64,000 nucleotides of DNA from Pelagicoccus sp. SDUM812002. Lineage in GTDB: Bacteria > Verrucomicrobiota > Verrucomicrobiia > Opitutales > Opitutaceae. The position numbers were made by a program, and so were the translations under genes. The stretch lies in contig NZ_JARXHX010000001.1 of assembly GCF_031127835.1 (NCBI RefSeq), positions 1-64,000 of the forward strand, read 5' to 3'. Positions within the stretch are counted from its first letter, which is position 1; each line of letters opens with the position of its first letter. Shown here piece after piece: positions 32,298 through 42,058 of this stretch. The notes under the pieces are model-generated. The model was not told the origin of the DNA. It saw nothing but the letters and a program-made list of their open reading frames with translations, and did not search any database.

Positions 32298-34226
32298 TTG
32301 AACGACGACACACAGAACACCGCTCCGGGCGAAGCCTACCCTCTCCTCAGTAGGATCAAGGGCGCCGCGGAACTGCGAGAATTTACCCCTGCGCAGCTCG
32401 AAGAGCTTGCCCAGGAAATCCGGGACCGACTCATCCGGGTAACCTCCACTAACGGAGGTCACCTCGGACCTAACCTCGGCGTCGTCGAGTTGAGTATCGC
32501 CCTCCACCTCGTCTTCGACACGCCTCAGGACCAATTCGTCTTCGACACTTCTCATCAAGGCTACGTCCACAAGCTTCTCACCGGCCGAAACGGACCGGAA
32601 TTCGAGGGTATCCGCAGCTCCGCAGGACTGAGCGGATTCCTATCGCGAGACGAGAGCGAACACGATGCGTTCGGAGCTGGCCACGCGGGCACCGCCCTTT
32701 CAGCGGCTCTGGGAATGGCAGCGGCTCGCGATGCGCTCGAATCCAAGGATCACGTGGTCGCCGTCTGTGGAGATGCCGCTTTCACCTGTGGCATCACCAT
32801 GGAGGCTCTCAACAACGTCGCCGAGTCCACCAAGCGCCTCGTAATCGTCCTAAACGACAACGAGTGGTCGATCGCCAAAAACGTGGGAGCCATCTCGAAG
32901 TACCTTAACGAGCTCATAACCAACCCAATCTACAACCGCCTGCACCACGACTTCGGGTCTTTCCTGAAAAACGTCCCCGGAGGCGACCAGCTCCTGAAGA
33001 TCGGCAAGACCGCCGAAAAAGGCTGGAAGAGCATGATGGTGCCTTCCTCGCTTTTCGAGAAGTACGGCGTGCGCTACCTCGGTCCGATCGACGGGCACGA
33101 TCTCCCGCAGGTGACGCGTTACCTCGAATTCGCCCGCGACTCCGACGAACCAGTTATCGTTCACGTCGTCACGAAGAAGGGTAAAGGGTACAAGCCCGCA
33201 ATCGACTTTCCCGAACGTTTCCATGGCACGAGCCCTTTTGCGATCGCTTCTGGAAAGTCGAACGGCAGCAGCAAGCCAACCCCTCCGAACTATCAGGACG
33301 TATTTGGCAAGGCCATAGTCAAGTTCGCCAAGGCGGACAAGAAGGTAGTCGGCATTACTGGAGCCATGCCTTCCGGCACCGGGTTGATTCACCTGAGCAA
33401 CGAAGTGCCAGATCAATTCTACGACGTCGGAATCGCCGAGGAGCACGCAGTTCTTTTCGCAGCCGGTATGGCTACGCGTGGCCTTCGCCCCGTTTGCGGG
33501 ATCTACAGCACTTTCCTTCAACGCGCTTTCGACCAGATCATCCACGATGTCTGCCTGCAGAAATTGCCGGTCGTATTTTGTATGGACCGGGCAGGACTCT
33601 CGCCTAATGACGGAGCGACTCACCACGGGCTCTTCGACATCGCCTACCTGCGCATGGTGCCAAACCTGGTTGCCATGCAGCCACGGGACGAGGACGAACT
33701 CGTGGACATGATGCACACTGCCTTCTCACAAGACTTGCCAGCCTTCATTCGCTACCCGCGTGGTGGCGGCGAAGGTGTCAAGATGAAGGAGAAGCCCACA
33801 GCTCTGCCGATCGGTAAGGCAGAGGTGCTCGCCGACGGAAGCGACGTGACCATCTGGGCTCTCGGTCCGATGATCAAGGACGCGTTCGTATTGAAGGAGA
33901 AGATCGAAGCCGAAGACGGCCTGGGCGTAGCGGTCGTAAACGCTCGCTTCATCAAGCCACTCGATAGCGAGCTTCTCTTATCTCACGCAAAACAGACTAA
34001 GCTACTGGTTACGATGGAAGACGGCGTCAAATCCGGCGGGTTCGGCAGCTTGGTTGCCGAAACCTTGGCTGACGAGGGAATCGCAACGCCACTTGCTCGT
34101 ATCGCCTGGCCCGACGAGTTTGTCGGACATGGCGACAGCGTAGCCGATCTTCGGGCGCGCCACGGACTTTCACCCGAGCAAATGCTCGCCGACGTTCGGG
34201 CCAAACTGAAAACAGTATCCGCCTAA
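32298..34226 (+). CDS. dxs: 1-deoxy-D-xylulose-5-phosphate synthase
   Basis: I take the TTG at 32298 (MNDDTQNTAPGEAYPLLSRI) as start; an upstream TTG at 32229 adds an unlikely N-terminus. The product has 642 residues, near the usual 620-640. Thiamine-diphosphate enzyme motifs are present: GGHLGPNLGVVELSIALH, FDTSHQGYVHKLL, AVCGDAAFTCGITMEALNN, VLNDNEWSIAKNVG, and the pyrimidine-domain GIAEEHAVLFAAGMA. It catalyses the first step of the MEP isoprenoid pathway from pyruvate and glyceraldehyde 3-phosphate. It shares an operon with xseB. Confidence 0.95.
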   Translation: MNDDTQNTAPGEAYPLLSRIKGAAELREFTPAQLEELAQEIRDRLIRVTSTNGGHLGPNLGVVELSIALHLVFDTPQDQFVFDTSHQGYVHKLLTGRNGPEFEGIRSSAGLSGFLSRDESEHDAFGAGHAGTALSAALGMAAARDALESKDHVVAVCGDAAFTCGITMEALNNVAESTKRLVIVLNDNEWSIAKNVGAISKYLNELITNPIYNRLHHDFGSFLKNVPGGDQLLKIGKTAEKGWKSMMVPSSLFEKYGVRYLGPIDGHDLPQVTRYLEFARDSDEPVIVHVVTKKGKGYKPAIDFPERFHGTSPFAIASGKSNGSSKPTPPNYQDVFGKAIVKFAKADKKVVGITGAMPSGTGLIHLSNEVPDQFYDVGIAEEHAVLFAAGMATRGLRPVCGIYSTFLQRAFDQIIHDVCLQKLPVVFCMDRAGLSPNDGATHHGLFDIAYLRMVPNLVAMQPRDEDELVDMMHTAFSQDLPAFIRYPRGGGEGVKMKEKPTALPIGKAEVLADGSDVTIWALGPMIKDAFVLKEKIEAEDGLGVAVVNARFIKPLDSELLLSHAKQTKLLVTMEDGVKSGGFGSLVAETLADEGIATPLARIAWPDEFVGHGDSVADLRARHGLSPEQMLADVRAKLKTVSA

Positions 34227-34283
34227 CCGATTTTAGTCCGCTACCGGCGAGCTGCCCTTCGCGGACTACGGGCTGGATCCACC

Positions 34284-34985
34284 TTAGCGTTCTCTATCGC
34301 GCCTCGCCTTGACTAACATTTGGTCAGCCTTGGCGGTGAGGCTGAACTCAGGCGGATTGAAATTGTTCCATTTGGATTCTCGGGCAAACGACATCAGGTC
34401 AGGGTCGCCGTAGGGAGTCTCGATTCCGACGTCGACCATCCTAGCCTTCCCTTCGTCTCCCAACAAAAACTCGCGTAGGCCTTCAATGGATACGTCTATT
34501 CGAGTTTTCATTTCTCCTATATAGGCTTTTCGCCATTCATCCTCCAACAGAACCGCTTTTGTGAGTGTGATGAAGCGGTCACGCAACTCCTGCTTCTCCT
34601 CTCGCGATAGCCGATCTTTCAAGCCGTGGATTCCAATGAAAGCGTCGAGAGCTTTATCGATTTCACCCGCTTCTTCCATCGCTTGAACTTTCAGCTCGAT
34701 TTTCGCCAAGCGGTTAAATTCCGCTCCCAGATTGAAATCCACCTTTGGCGGACCGAAGTCGGCGACGCCGATATCTGGCAAAATAGCGAAGTACTCTTCT
34801 TTCAGAGAAAGCGGCTTTTCAGATTCAGCTTCGAGAAGCTCCGGCGTGGCTGCGAGGAGCGGGTCCGACGCTTGCTCGAGGTAGATCAGGAAATCGGCCT
34901 CTTTTGAATGTTTGGAAGTACGTCCCGCCAAGCCGCGGGGCTCAGTCAGCGTTTGGTGGTCGATCGGTATATTGCTTAATCGCAT
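34284..34985 (-). CDS. Hypothetical protein, 233 aa
   Basis: The start at ATG 34985 (MRLSNIPIDHQTL) follows AGAAGGATGC, a good ribosome site. There is no leader or membrane helix. The central region is helical and charged (FNRLAKIELKVQAMEEAGEI, KDRLSREEKQELRDRF). The C-terminal part contains a PYGDPDLMSFARESKWNNFN segment. I do not recognise the family. It is convergent with dxs. Confidence 0.65.
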   Translation of the reverse strand: MRLSNIPIDHQTLTEPRGLAGRTSKHSKEADFLIYLEQASDPLLAATPELLEAESEKPLSLKEEYFAILPDIGVADFGPPKVDFNLGAEFNRLAKIELKVQAMEEAGEIDKALDAFIGIHGLKDRLSREEKQELRDRFITLTKAVLLEDEWRKAYIGEMKTRIDVSIEGLREFLLGDEGKARMVDVGIETPYGDPDLMSFARESKWNNFNPPEFSLTAKADQMLVKARRDRER

Positions 34986-35135
34986 TGCATCCTTCTGGTT
35001 TGAGTGCGGTGGTGGGCAGAAAAGGACGGGACGCATTGCTCAGCACGACAGATGCCAAACGCATTCGCGACGGACTTGCCCCGAGGGCAACGCCTTCAAT
35101 TCACCCTGCGAATCGTCAGTTCTCGTAACTCACTC

Positions 35136-36011
35136 ATGAACAAAGAGGAAAAAAAATCCCTTCTCGGAATTCCATTAATCCTAATCGTAGGCTTAGGCTT
35201 CGCTTTCGTTGGCTCTAACGGAGCGCTCCTGCGCGCGGACGGAAACCTGCACCCCTTTGCGTTGTCGGTAGCCATCGCCTTTCTCCTTCAGTGGCTTGCC
35301 TTCGTGCCAGCCTTCATTTTCCAGACGGAGCGGTACTTCGATCTCGTGGGCAGCCTGAGCTATATCACAGTCGCTCTGCTGGCTTATTTGAACACCGACA
35401 GCCATGGTGCTCGTTCCACCATCCTGCTTGCCATGGTTTTGCTGTGGGCTGCAAGGCTTGGCTGGTTTCTATTCAGTCGTATCCACAAAACGGGGAAGGA
35501 TGGAAGATTCGACGAAATGAAGCCGTCTTTTATTCGCTTCGGTGCGGCATGGACACTTCAGGGGCTGTGGATCACATTCACCGCTGCCGCAGCATTGGCG
35601 GCTATCGCGTCTCAGAAATCTCTTGGAGCAGACGGCTTCGTTGTTGTTGGAGGACTCGTCTGGCTTGCCGGTTACCTTCTGGAGGCAGTGGCCGACTGGC
35701 AGAAATCTAGATTCAAAAGCGATTCCAGCAACAAGGGTAAGTTTATCCGCTCCGGGCTTTGGTCCAGATCTCGACACCCGAACTACTTCGGCGAAATCGT
35801 AATCTGGACCGGCGTGGCGATCATAGCTTGCCCCGCCCTAGAAGGCTGGGAACTTGTCACCCTCCTGTCACCAGTGTTCGTCTCCATTCTACTATGCAAG
35901 GTAAGCGGTATCCCCTTGCTTGAAGAGCGGTCTGACAAGAAATGGGGCGGCCAAGACGACTACGAAGAGTACAAGCGCAACACCCCGGTGCTCATCCCAA
36001 AACTATGGTAG
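35136..36011 (+). CDS. DUF1295/isoprenylcysteine methyltransferase-like membrane protein
   Basis: 291 residues from ATG 35136 (MNKEEKKSLLG). Seven or so hydrophobic helices alternate through the chain. The diagnostic motif of the ICMT/steroid-5-alpha-reductase fold is FIRSGLWSRSRHPNYFGEIV, followed by WTGVAIIACPAL and a final LEERSDKKWGGQDDYEEYKR near the C-terminus. The family binds SAM or NADPH and acts on lipids in the inner membrane. The exact substrate is unknown. Confidence 0.85.
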   Translation: MNKEEKKSLLGIPLILIVGLGFAFVGSNGALLRADGNLHPFALSVAIAFLLQWLAFVPAFIFQTERYFDLVGSLSYITVALLAYLNTDSHGARSTILLAMVLLWAARLGWFLFSRIHKTGKDGRFDEMKPSFIRFGAAWTLQGLWITFTAAAALAAIASQKSLGADGFVVVGGLVWLAGYLLEAVADWQKSRFKSDSSNKGKFIRSGLWSRSRHPNYFGEIVIWTGVAIIACPALEGWELVTLLSPVFVSILLCKVSGIPLLEERSDKKWGGQDDYEEYKRNTPVLIPKLW

Positions 36012-36124
36012 ACGGCGGTGAGGTTCGAGATCGGTTTGATCAAATTTAGGATCGTGTTTGGCAAACCGGGTTTTGCGGGTATTTAGTACAATTTCGAGTC
36101 CCGCACCCCCCACCCTGTACGCCT

Positions 36125-37213
36125 ATGACCAAGATCTTCGCTTTCCTCTCAGTCGTCCTGATATTTGCTAGCCAGCTTTTAGCAGGAGTAGAAACGCTAC
36201 CTGTTCGCGGCCTCAGTATCGCCGCTCCCAGTACGAGTCAGTTGGACCGGTTTGTCGCGTTCGTAGAGAATGAGCTCGTCCCTCGGCAAATCAATCTGCT
36301 CCTACTTCGCGTCGACTACAACTTCGACTACCAAAGCCATCCAGAACTGAAGCCCGAAAACCCTCTAACCCTAGAGCAAGTGAAACAGTTGGTCGAAGTA
36401 GCGAGACGCCACGACATTCGCTTGATTCCGCAAGTCAACCTGCTGGGGCATCAATCATGGCATAGCAACCTAGGTCCGCTCTTGTCGGTGTATCCAGAAT
36501 TTGATGAGACCCCGCATATAAACCTCCCGCCACCTGGGACCTACGATTGGCCCAATCAGGATGGACTGTACTGTAAGAGCTATTGTCCCCTCCACCCGGA
36601 CCTGCATAAAATAGTCTTCGCACTGATAGACGAAATAACGGAAGCCTTCGAAGCTGACGCTTTCCACGCCGGGCTCGACGAAGTTTTCTATATCGGAGAC
36701 GACAATTGTCCTCGCTGTGCCGGTCGCGACAAGGCTGAGCTATTCGCAGGCGAAGTGCAAAAACTACGCGATCATCTCGCCAAGAGCGGCAAGGAACTAT
36801 GGATGTGGGGAGATCGGCTATTGGACGCAGAAACGACGGGACTCGGGATGTGGGAAGCCAGTGACAGCGGAACCCATCGAGCGATAGACATGATCGCTGA
36901 CGACGTGGTAATTTGTGACTGGCACTACGAACGAGCGGAATCCACTCCCAGTTACTTCGCCCTGAAAGGATTTTCTGTGCTGGCCTGCCCTTGGAACAAA
37001 CCAGAGATCGCCGAAGCTCAACTGGCGCAAGCCCTCGATTTTCGAGCCAATGCCAATCCTATGCTAGCGCAGCGTCACCGAGGCATTCTTCATACCTACT
37101 GGTCAAGCGCCGAGCGGTTCATGGATCTGTACGAAAATCCTGCTGAATCCACAGACAAGGAACTCGGTCCCATTAAAGTACTCGATACGATTTTCCCAAA
37201 AATCGAAAATTGA
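36125..37213 (+). CDS. GH20-type glycosidase, secreted
   Basis: 362 residues with a signal peptide (KIFAFLSVVLIFASQLLAG). A TIM-barrel typical of GH20 hexosaminidases is suggested by VARRHDIRLIPQVNLLGHQS and by FHAGLDEVFYIGDDNCPRC, where the Asp-Glu pair is the catalytic couple (Glu as acid, Asp assisting the substrate acetamido group). ELWMWGDRLLD and VICDWHYERAE follow. There is no accessory N-terminal GH20b domain, so it is shorter than classic hexosaminidases. The NagX-like gene starts 13 bases downstream and implies amino-sugar metabolism. Confidence 0.75.
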   Translation: MTKIFAFLSVVLIFASQLLAGVETLPVRGLSIAAPSTSQLDRFVAFVENELVPRQINLLLLRVDYNFDYQSHPELKPENPLTLEQVKQLVEVARRHDIRLIPQVNLLGHQSWHSNLGPLLSVYPEFDETPHINLPPPGTYDWPNQDGLYCKSYCPLHPDLHKIVFALIDEITEAFEADAFHAGLDEVFYIGDDNCPRCAGRDKAELFAGEVQKLRDHLAKSGKELWMWGDRLLDAETTGLGMWEASDSGTHRAIDMIADDVVICDWHYERAESTPSYFALKGFSVLACPWNKPEIAEAQLAQALDFRANANPMLAQRHRGILHTYWSSAERFMDLYENPAESTDKELGPIKVLDTIFPKIEN

Positions 37214-37225
37214 CCGAAGGCGCAC

Positions 37226-38410
37226 ATGATTGACCGGATACGATCCATCGATGCCTTCCGCGCCCTGACCATGTTGCTCATGATTTGGGTTAACGACTTT
37301 TGGTCGCTTAACGACATACCGACCTGGCTTCTACACGTGTCAGCAGATACGGACGGAATGGGATTCTCCGACATCATTTTTCCAACATTCCTCTTTATCG
37401 TCGGGCTTTCGATCCCTTTCGCTCTCAAAAATCGTATCAGTAAAGGAGATACAAACCTCCAACTAGTAGGGCATATTCTCAAACGCTCGGGAGCTCTCAT
37501 TTTCATGGGTGTTCTGATGGTCAACCTCGAGAGCTACCACGACGCGTCGCCTCTCCTACCCAAACCGTTGTGGCAGGTTCTGATGACTATCGGCTTTATC
37601 TTGATTTGGAACATCTACCCGAAGACAGACTCTTGGACGAAACGTGCCCTTGCGTTTAGATGCATCGGTTGGGGGATCATGGTTTTCCTGCTGGCGACCT
37701 TCAGAAGTGATCCGCAGAACGGATACAACTGGATCGAGCCCCATTGGTGGGGAATTCTAGGCCTGATCGGTTGGTCTTACCTGATCTGCTCGATCGTGAT
37801 GCTAGCGACTCGGGACAAGGCCGCCTACGCCTTTGCGGCTTGGTTAATGTTATCGCTTGCCAACGTGGCGATCTTCGCGGGATGGACTGAGTTTCTGGAA
37901 CCGGTTCGGAGTTACATTTGGATTGTCGGGGATGGCTCGCTGCCAGCTCTAACAATGTCCGGCTGCGTCGTGGCGTTGCTCTACCTCCATTCCTCGAAAG
38001 CCAGTCGCGGGTTACGCTTTTGTCTATTCGTTGCAGCTGCGGGCTTGGTTTGTATCGCGGTCGGTTTCGCGATGCGGCCACTTGGCGGCATTTCAAAAAT
38101 CCATGCCACCCCATCCTGGACTCAGATTTGCACAGGTCTCGCGATGGTCGGTTTCGCCTTCACCTACTATCTGGTTGACCTGAAGGGTATCCGGGGCTGG
38201 TACCGAATAATTGCGCCAGCCGGAGCGGCGACCCTGACCTGCTACCTGTTGCCCTACCTAGCTTACCCATTCCTAAATACAGTCGGAATAGACCTGCCAG
38301 CTGTTTTGACGACTGGTACCCTAGGACTTTTGAAGTCGCTACTCTTCGCCTTTGCAATCGTGGGAGCGACTGGCTTAATCAATCGATTTGGCGTGAAGCT
38401 CGGGGTTTAA
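37226..38410 (+). CDS. NagX-like membrane acyltransferase (COG4299/DUF5009)
   Basis: 394 residues and about ten membrane helices. The N-terminal IRSIDAFRALTMLLMIWVND is the hallmark of heparan-alpha-glucosaminide N-acetyltransferase-like proteins (RxxSLDxFRGxxxxxMxxVN), and FSDIIFPTFLFIVGLSIPFA follows as expected. The family transfers acetyl groups across the membrane to amino sugars or acts in N-acetylglucosamine import. It lies directly after the GH20-type gene and is probably co-transcribed with it. Confidence 0.85.
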   Translation: MIDRIRSIDAFRALTMLLMIWVNDFWSLNDIPTWLLHVSADTDGMGFSDIIFPTFLFIVGLSIPFALKNRISKGDTNLQLVGHILKRSGALIFMGVLMVNLESYHDASPLLPKPLWQVLMTIGFILIWNIYPKTDSWTKRALAFRCIGWGIMVFLLATFRSDPQNGYNWIEPHWWGILGLIGWSYLICSIVMLATRDKAAYAFAAWLMLSLANVAIFAGWTEFLEPVRSYIWIVGDGSLPALTMSGCVVALLYLHSSKASRGLRFCLFVAAAGLVCIAVGFAMRPLGGISKIHATPSWTQICTGLAMVGFAFTYYLVDLKGIRGWYRIIAPAGAATLTCYLLPYLAYPFLNTVGIDLPAVLTTGTLGLLKSLLFAFAIVGATGLINRFGVKLGV

Positions 38411-38538
38411 GTACGTTATTGAAAATTGCCAAGCGCTCGGGATCTGGCTTAGCCATAGCGGTCTTTTGCAAGACTTACGCATACCTTTACCAATTTGTAG
38501 TCGGATTTAGGCTGACGCCCCTTTTCATCCTCGTACCT

Positions 38539-40623
38539 ATGAAACCAGAGAACCCCTCCTTCCACTCACACCATTCTCCAATGGGCGCCCTCGCTTCTTT
38601 CACTTGTGGGGCTCATGGAGCCAAAGGAGGCATGGGTCTCGAACTTGCCGGACCGTTCCCGGGAAGCATCTCAATCGGGTACCACGATACGTCTGGCACG
38701 CTTCATCTGCTGCCGCTATTTGAGGGAAGCGAGTCATCGGAAGCGGAGCGTTACGTCGAGGGGCCTGAAGGCACGCAAGGCAAGCTCCACACCTTGGGCG
38801 ACGTCACACGCGAGTACCTTTGGGCGACAGACCGTATTTCCGCCCCAGGAGTTACCTTCGAAATCGTAAGTCCCTTTTTCGCTATACCCGACCCCAAGCA
38901 AGCAACACCCATAGAGCTAGCGTTCGCCAGCTGCCCGGTGGTCCAAGCGACCGTAACGTTCAAGAACGAAGGCGACGAACCGATTCGCGGCATCTTCGCG
39001 CTCGGTATAGATCACCGCTGGAGCGGCTTGTCCGATCGCACCAACGGCACTCTGATCGGCGCTACGAGCCGCGAGGAGATTGGCTTTGCAACCCAGAACG
39101 AAGAAGCCTCCTGCTGGATGGATTTCGATCCCATCTCAGCGATGAACCGGAAGCATAGCACCCCTGAATTCCTCCTTGGTCCCACGGCCGGGCTCGAGAT
39201 CTTTGTGCCTGGAGGAGAGGAGCGTACCCTGGAGATTACACTCGGTTTCTTCAAGGCAGGCAATGCGACCTTCAATCGGTCGATGTCCTACTACTACACT
39301 CAGCATTTCACGAACTTGTCTCAAGTCCTTGAATACGGTATCGCGGCCCGCGAGGAGTACCTTGAACTCGCCCATGAACGTGACGAAGAGCTGGTTGCAG
39401 CCAAGCTCAACGATGAGCAAAAGTTCCTCATCGCCCACGCCACCCGCAGCTACTATGGCTCCACGCAATGGCTTTGGGATGGCAGCGAATCCGTTTGGGT
39501 CGTGAACGAGGGCGAGTACCTGATGATGAATACCTTCGACCTGACCGTCGATATGCTCTTCTTCGAAATGCGTTTCAACCCTTGGACCGTACGCAACGAA
39601 CTCGAACAGTTCGCCAGCCGTTACTCGTTCTACGACGAAGTCTTCGATCCCCAGGATCCGAATACGCTCTATCCGGGAGGTATTTCATTCACGCATGACA
39701 TGGGAGTCATGAACCACTGGAGCCCCACCGGACGCAGTTCCTACGAGGTGGGTGGACTCGACCGCGCTTGCTTCTCGCACATGACCTGCGAGCAACTTAC
39801 GAATTGGGTGCTCTGCGCTGGTGTCTACCTATCCCAAACGCACGATGATGAGTTCCTGCGCCGCTATCGCCAAACCTTGATCGAGTGTTTCGCATCGTTG
39901 CAAAACCGAGACCACCCTGATCCTGAAAAACGCGACGGGATCATGAGCTTCGAGTCTTCTCGCACCCAAGGTGGTGGAGAGATCACAACCTACGATTCGC
40001 TCGATCATTCTCTCGGACAATCACGCCGCAACATCTACCTCGGCGGCAAGATGTGGGCATCCTACGTCGTCTTGGAAAAACTGTTCGAACTCAGCGAACT
40101 CAACAAGCTTTCCAGCCGGGCTCATGATGCTGCGAAACGAGCTGCTGAAACATTAACTGCCGGATACGATCCAAAACTCGGATACATCCCCGCCGTCCTC
40201 GAGGGCGAAAACACGAGCGCCATCATTCCAGCGATCGAAGCTCTCGTGTATCCGCATGTTATGGGATTCGAGGAGGTTACCAGCGACGACGGCCCTTACG
40301 GTGAGTATATAAAGACGCTCAAGAAGCATCTCAAGCACGTGATCGATTCGGGAATATGCCTCTACGAGGACGGCGGTTGGAAGCTCTCCTCATCGGCAGA
40401 CAATTCCTGGATGTCGAAGATAAACCTCTGCCAATTCGTTGCCCGCGAGGTACTCGGCTTCGATTTCGGAGAGGGCCAATTCCAAGCTGACCAAGCCCAC
40501 GCCCGTTGGGAACGCGAGGGCTCGAAGCTATCGGCTTGCTCGGACCAGTTCCGCTCCGGCGTGGCCCACGGCTCACTCTACTATCCGCGTATCGTCACCA
40601 ATATTCTCTGGATGAACGAATAA
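38539..40623 (+). CDS. GH52 beta-xylosidase
   Basis: 694 residues from ATG 38539; the longer frame adds an unlikely hydrophobic N-terminus. It matches GH52 along its length: FHSHHSPMGALASFTCGAHG, GMGLELAGPFPGSISIG, the nucleophile region WVVNEGEYLMMNTFDLTVD (Glu near residue 324-326), PGGISFTHDMGVMNHWSP, SHMTCEQLTNWVLCAGVYL and the acid/base region EITTYDSLDHSLGQSR (Asp near 486-489), ending SSSADNSWMSKINLCQF. GH52 is a small retaining family specific for xylose from xylo-oligosaccharides. It has no signal peptide, so it works on imported oligosaccharides. It adjoins the xylose oxidation genes. Confidence 0.92.
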   Translation: MKPENPSFHSHHSPMGALASFTCGAHGAKGGMGLELAGPFPGSISIGYHDTSGTLHLLPLFEGSESSEAERYVEGPEGTQGKLHTLGDVTREYLWATDRISAPGVTFEIVSPFFAIPDPKQATPIELAFASCPVVQATVTFKNEGDEPIRGIFALGIDHRWSGLSDRTNGTLIGATSREEIGFATQNEEASCWMDFDPISAMNRKHSTPEFLLGPTAGLEIFVPGGEERTLEITLGFFKAGNATFNRSMSYYYTQHFTNLSQVLEYGIAAREEYLELAHERDEELVAAKLNDEQKFLIAHATRSYYGSTQWLWDGSESVWVVNEGEYLMMNTFDLTVDMLFFEMRFNPWTVRNELEQFASRYSFYDEVFDPQDPNTLYPGGISFTHDMGVMNHWSPTGRSSYEVGGLDRACFSHMTCEQLTNWVLCAGVYLSQTHDDEFLRRYRQTLIECFASLQNRDHPDPEKRDGIMSFESSRTQGGGEITTYDSLDHSLGQSRRNIYLGGKMWASYVVLEKLFELSELNKLSSRAHDAAKRAAETLTAGYDPKLGYIPAVLEGENTSAIIPAIEALVYPHVMGFEEVTSDDGPYGEYIKTLKKHLKHVIDSGICLYEDGGWKLSSSADNSWMSKINLCQFVAREVLGFDFGEGQFQADQAHARWEREGSKLSACSDQFRSGVAHGSLYYPRIVTNILWMNE

Positions 40624-40650
40624 GCGGCCAAGCAGCGCTATTTCGCCCGA

Positions 40651-41871
40651 TCAGCTCTCGCTCAAACGTTTGAGTTCCGCTTCGTCAAACAATGCGTGAG
40701 CTTCGTCGAGAATGTCCACGATTTGGTCGGCGAACGGGCTTTCAGCCACCTTTTCGCGAAGTTCGACCTTATCGTAGTCCTTCGCCTTGCGACCAGGGAA
40801 CCAATGTTCGGCGTTACCAAGCAGATTGTAGCGCATCTTCCCCCAACCTACGATGTCGAGCGACTTCGCGTAAGTGTAGAGGCGCAGGATTTCCTTCACG
40901 TTTACGCCACTTGGAAGTTCTTCCCATTCCGGTATTCCTTTCCACCATCCCGAGCACCAATCCGCGCCGAGGACCTTTACCATTTCCGCGCGGAGCTTTT
41001 CTTCGACAGGTTTCATGGTCTCCTCGGCAATATCGTAGTAGTCGAGCATTTCCAGATGCGTATCGAAGTCTTGGGGACAGCTCACTCCCATGCTGAGGGT
41101 GTGAACCTCTGGACGGGAAAGGCAGAACAGCGCGTTCCACTGCATGGGGTGCAGGTCGCCGCAAATATCGACCAGTTTCTGAGACGGCTCGTAGAGCTTA
41201 CCTCCCTTGTCGTTAGGGCTGATAATGAACACGCCCATGTCTTGCTTCTTAGCAATTTCGATCGACTCCCAATTCAGTTCGTTCACGAAATACCAGTGAA
41301 CGTTGAAGTAGTCGAACTGACCGCTTTCGTTAGCCTTGCAAATCACTTGGTTACTCGCGTGGGTCGAATAGCCGATATGGCGGATACGTCCTTGCTCGCG
41401 CAACTTGTGGGCGACTTCCATGCAACCTCCGTCCCGGAGCACCCAGTCGAGAAGCTCCGCATTGTTGATACCGTGAAAGGAAAAAAGGTCGATGTAGTCT
41501 GTTTTCAGATACGCCATGGACTTTTCGAAGTTTTCCAGGAAGACTTTTGGATCCTTCTCCGGAGCGACCTTTGTCTGGAGGATTAGCTCCTCTCGGTTAA
41601 ACTTGGGCAGAATCAGACCAAGTTGCATCTCCGAGGAACCATAGCCTCTCGCTGTTTCGATATGGTTGGAGCCGACTTGCAGTGAGAATCGCACTGCAGC
41701 CTCGAGATTTGCCTGCCCGCCTCCCTTAAGGTCTTCCAGGGCGATATCTGACCAGCTCTGCTGAAACCTCATCCCCCCGCAGGTGATAACCGGCATTTTC
41801 AACTCTGTTCGTCCATATCTCCGATACTTCATAGGTTCGAAAGTGCGGCTTAATTTATTGAGTAAGGCCAT
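40651..41871 (-). CDS. Aldo/keto reductase
   Basis: 406 residues. ATG 41871 is chosen because GGAGGTG lies eight bases upstream; the conserved MKYRRYGRTELKMPV start at 41832 has no ribosome site. Family motifs are LEAAVRFSLQVGSNHIETAR with GYGSSE, LILQTKVAPEKD (Lys), LKTDYIDLFSFHGINN (His) and IRHIGYSTHASNQV. It is oriented opposite to the dehydrogenase beside it, and ends 27 bases from the GH52 gene convergently. In this setting it may reduce or oxidise xylose or xylonolactone. That is inferred from context. Confidence 0.85.
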   Translation of the reverse strand: MALLNKLSRTFEPMKYRRYGRTELKMPVITCGGMRFQQSWSDIALEDLKGGGQANLEAAVRFSLQVGSNHIETARGYGSSEMQLGLILPKFNREELILQTKVAPEKDPKVFLENFEKSMAYLKTDYIDLFSFHGINNAELLDWVLRDGGCMEVAHKLREQGRIRHIGYSTHASNQVICKANESGQFDYFNVHWYFVNELNWESIEIAKKQDMGVFIISPNDKGGKLYEPSQKLVDICGDLHPMQWNALFCLSRPEVHTLSMGVSCPQDFDTHLEMLDYYDIAEETMKPVEEKLRAEMVKVLGADWCSGWWKGIPEWEELPSGVNVKEILRLYTYAKSLDIVGWGKMRYNLLGNAEHWFPGRKAKDYDKVELREKVAESPFADQIVDILDEAHALFDEAELKRLSES

Positions 41872-41947
41872 TAAAAAACACCTCCGTGGACGGACCCAGT
41901 ATTCGCTCTCACTATTTAACCGCCGCCGGAAGTCATTGCTTACTCAA
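41858..41947. promoter_or_regulatory. Inverted TTGAGTAAG / CTTACTCAA pair in the divergent promoter
   Basis: TTGAGTAAG (41858-41866) and its exact complement CTTACTCAA (41939-41947) flank the region from which the aldo/keto reductase and the semialdehyde dehydrogenase are divergently read. The similarity extends a few bases outward as AATTTA / AATT. The left copy coincides with the first codons of the reductase. It is a candidate operator for a sugar-acid regulator that is not encoded in this window. Confidence 0.4.
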
Positions 41948-42058
41948 CAATTCAGTCGTTTTACTCCCTCTTTCAGTATTTTTACTTTAGACACGAATCG
42001 TCAGCTGCCTACCGTGTCTCCTGAACTACGTCTAATAACCCAACCGCACCCCCGACAT

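Noticed and set aside
40696-41586. 296-codon rightward frame opposite the aldo/keto reductase
   Set aside because: It is the antisense shadow of a clear aldo/keto reductase gene; no family motif and no ribosome site.
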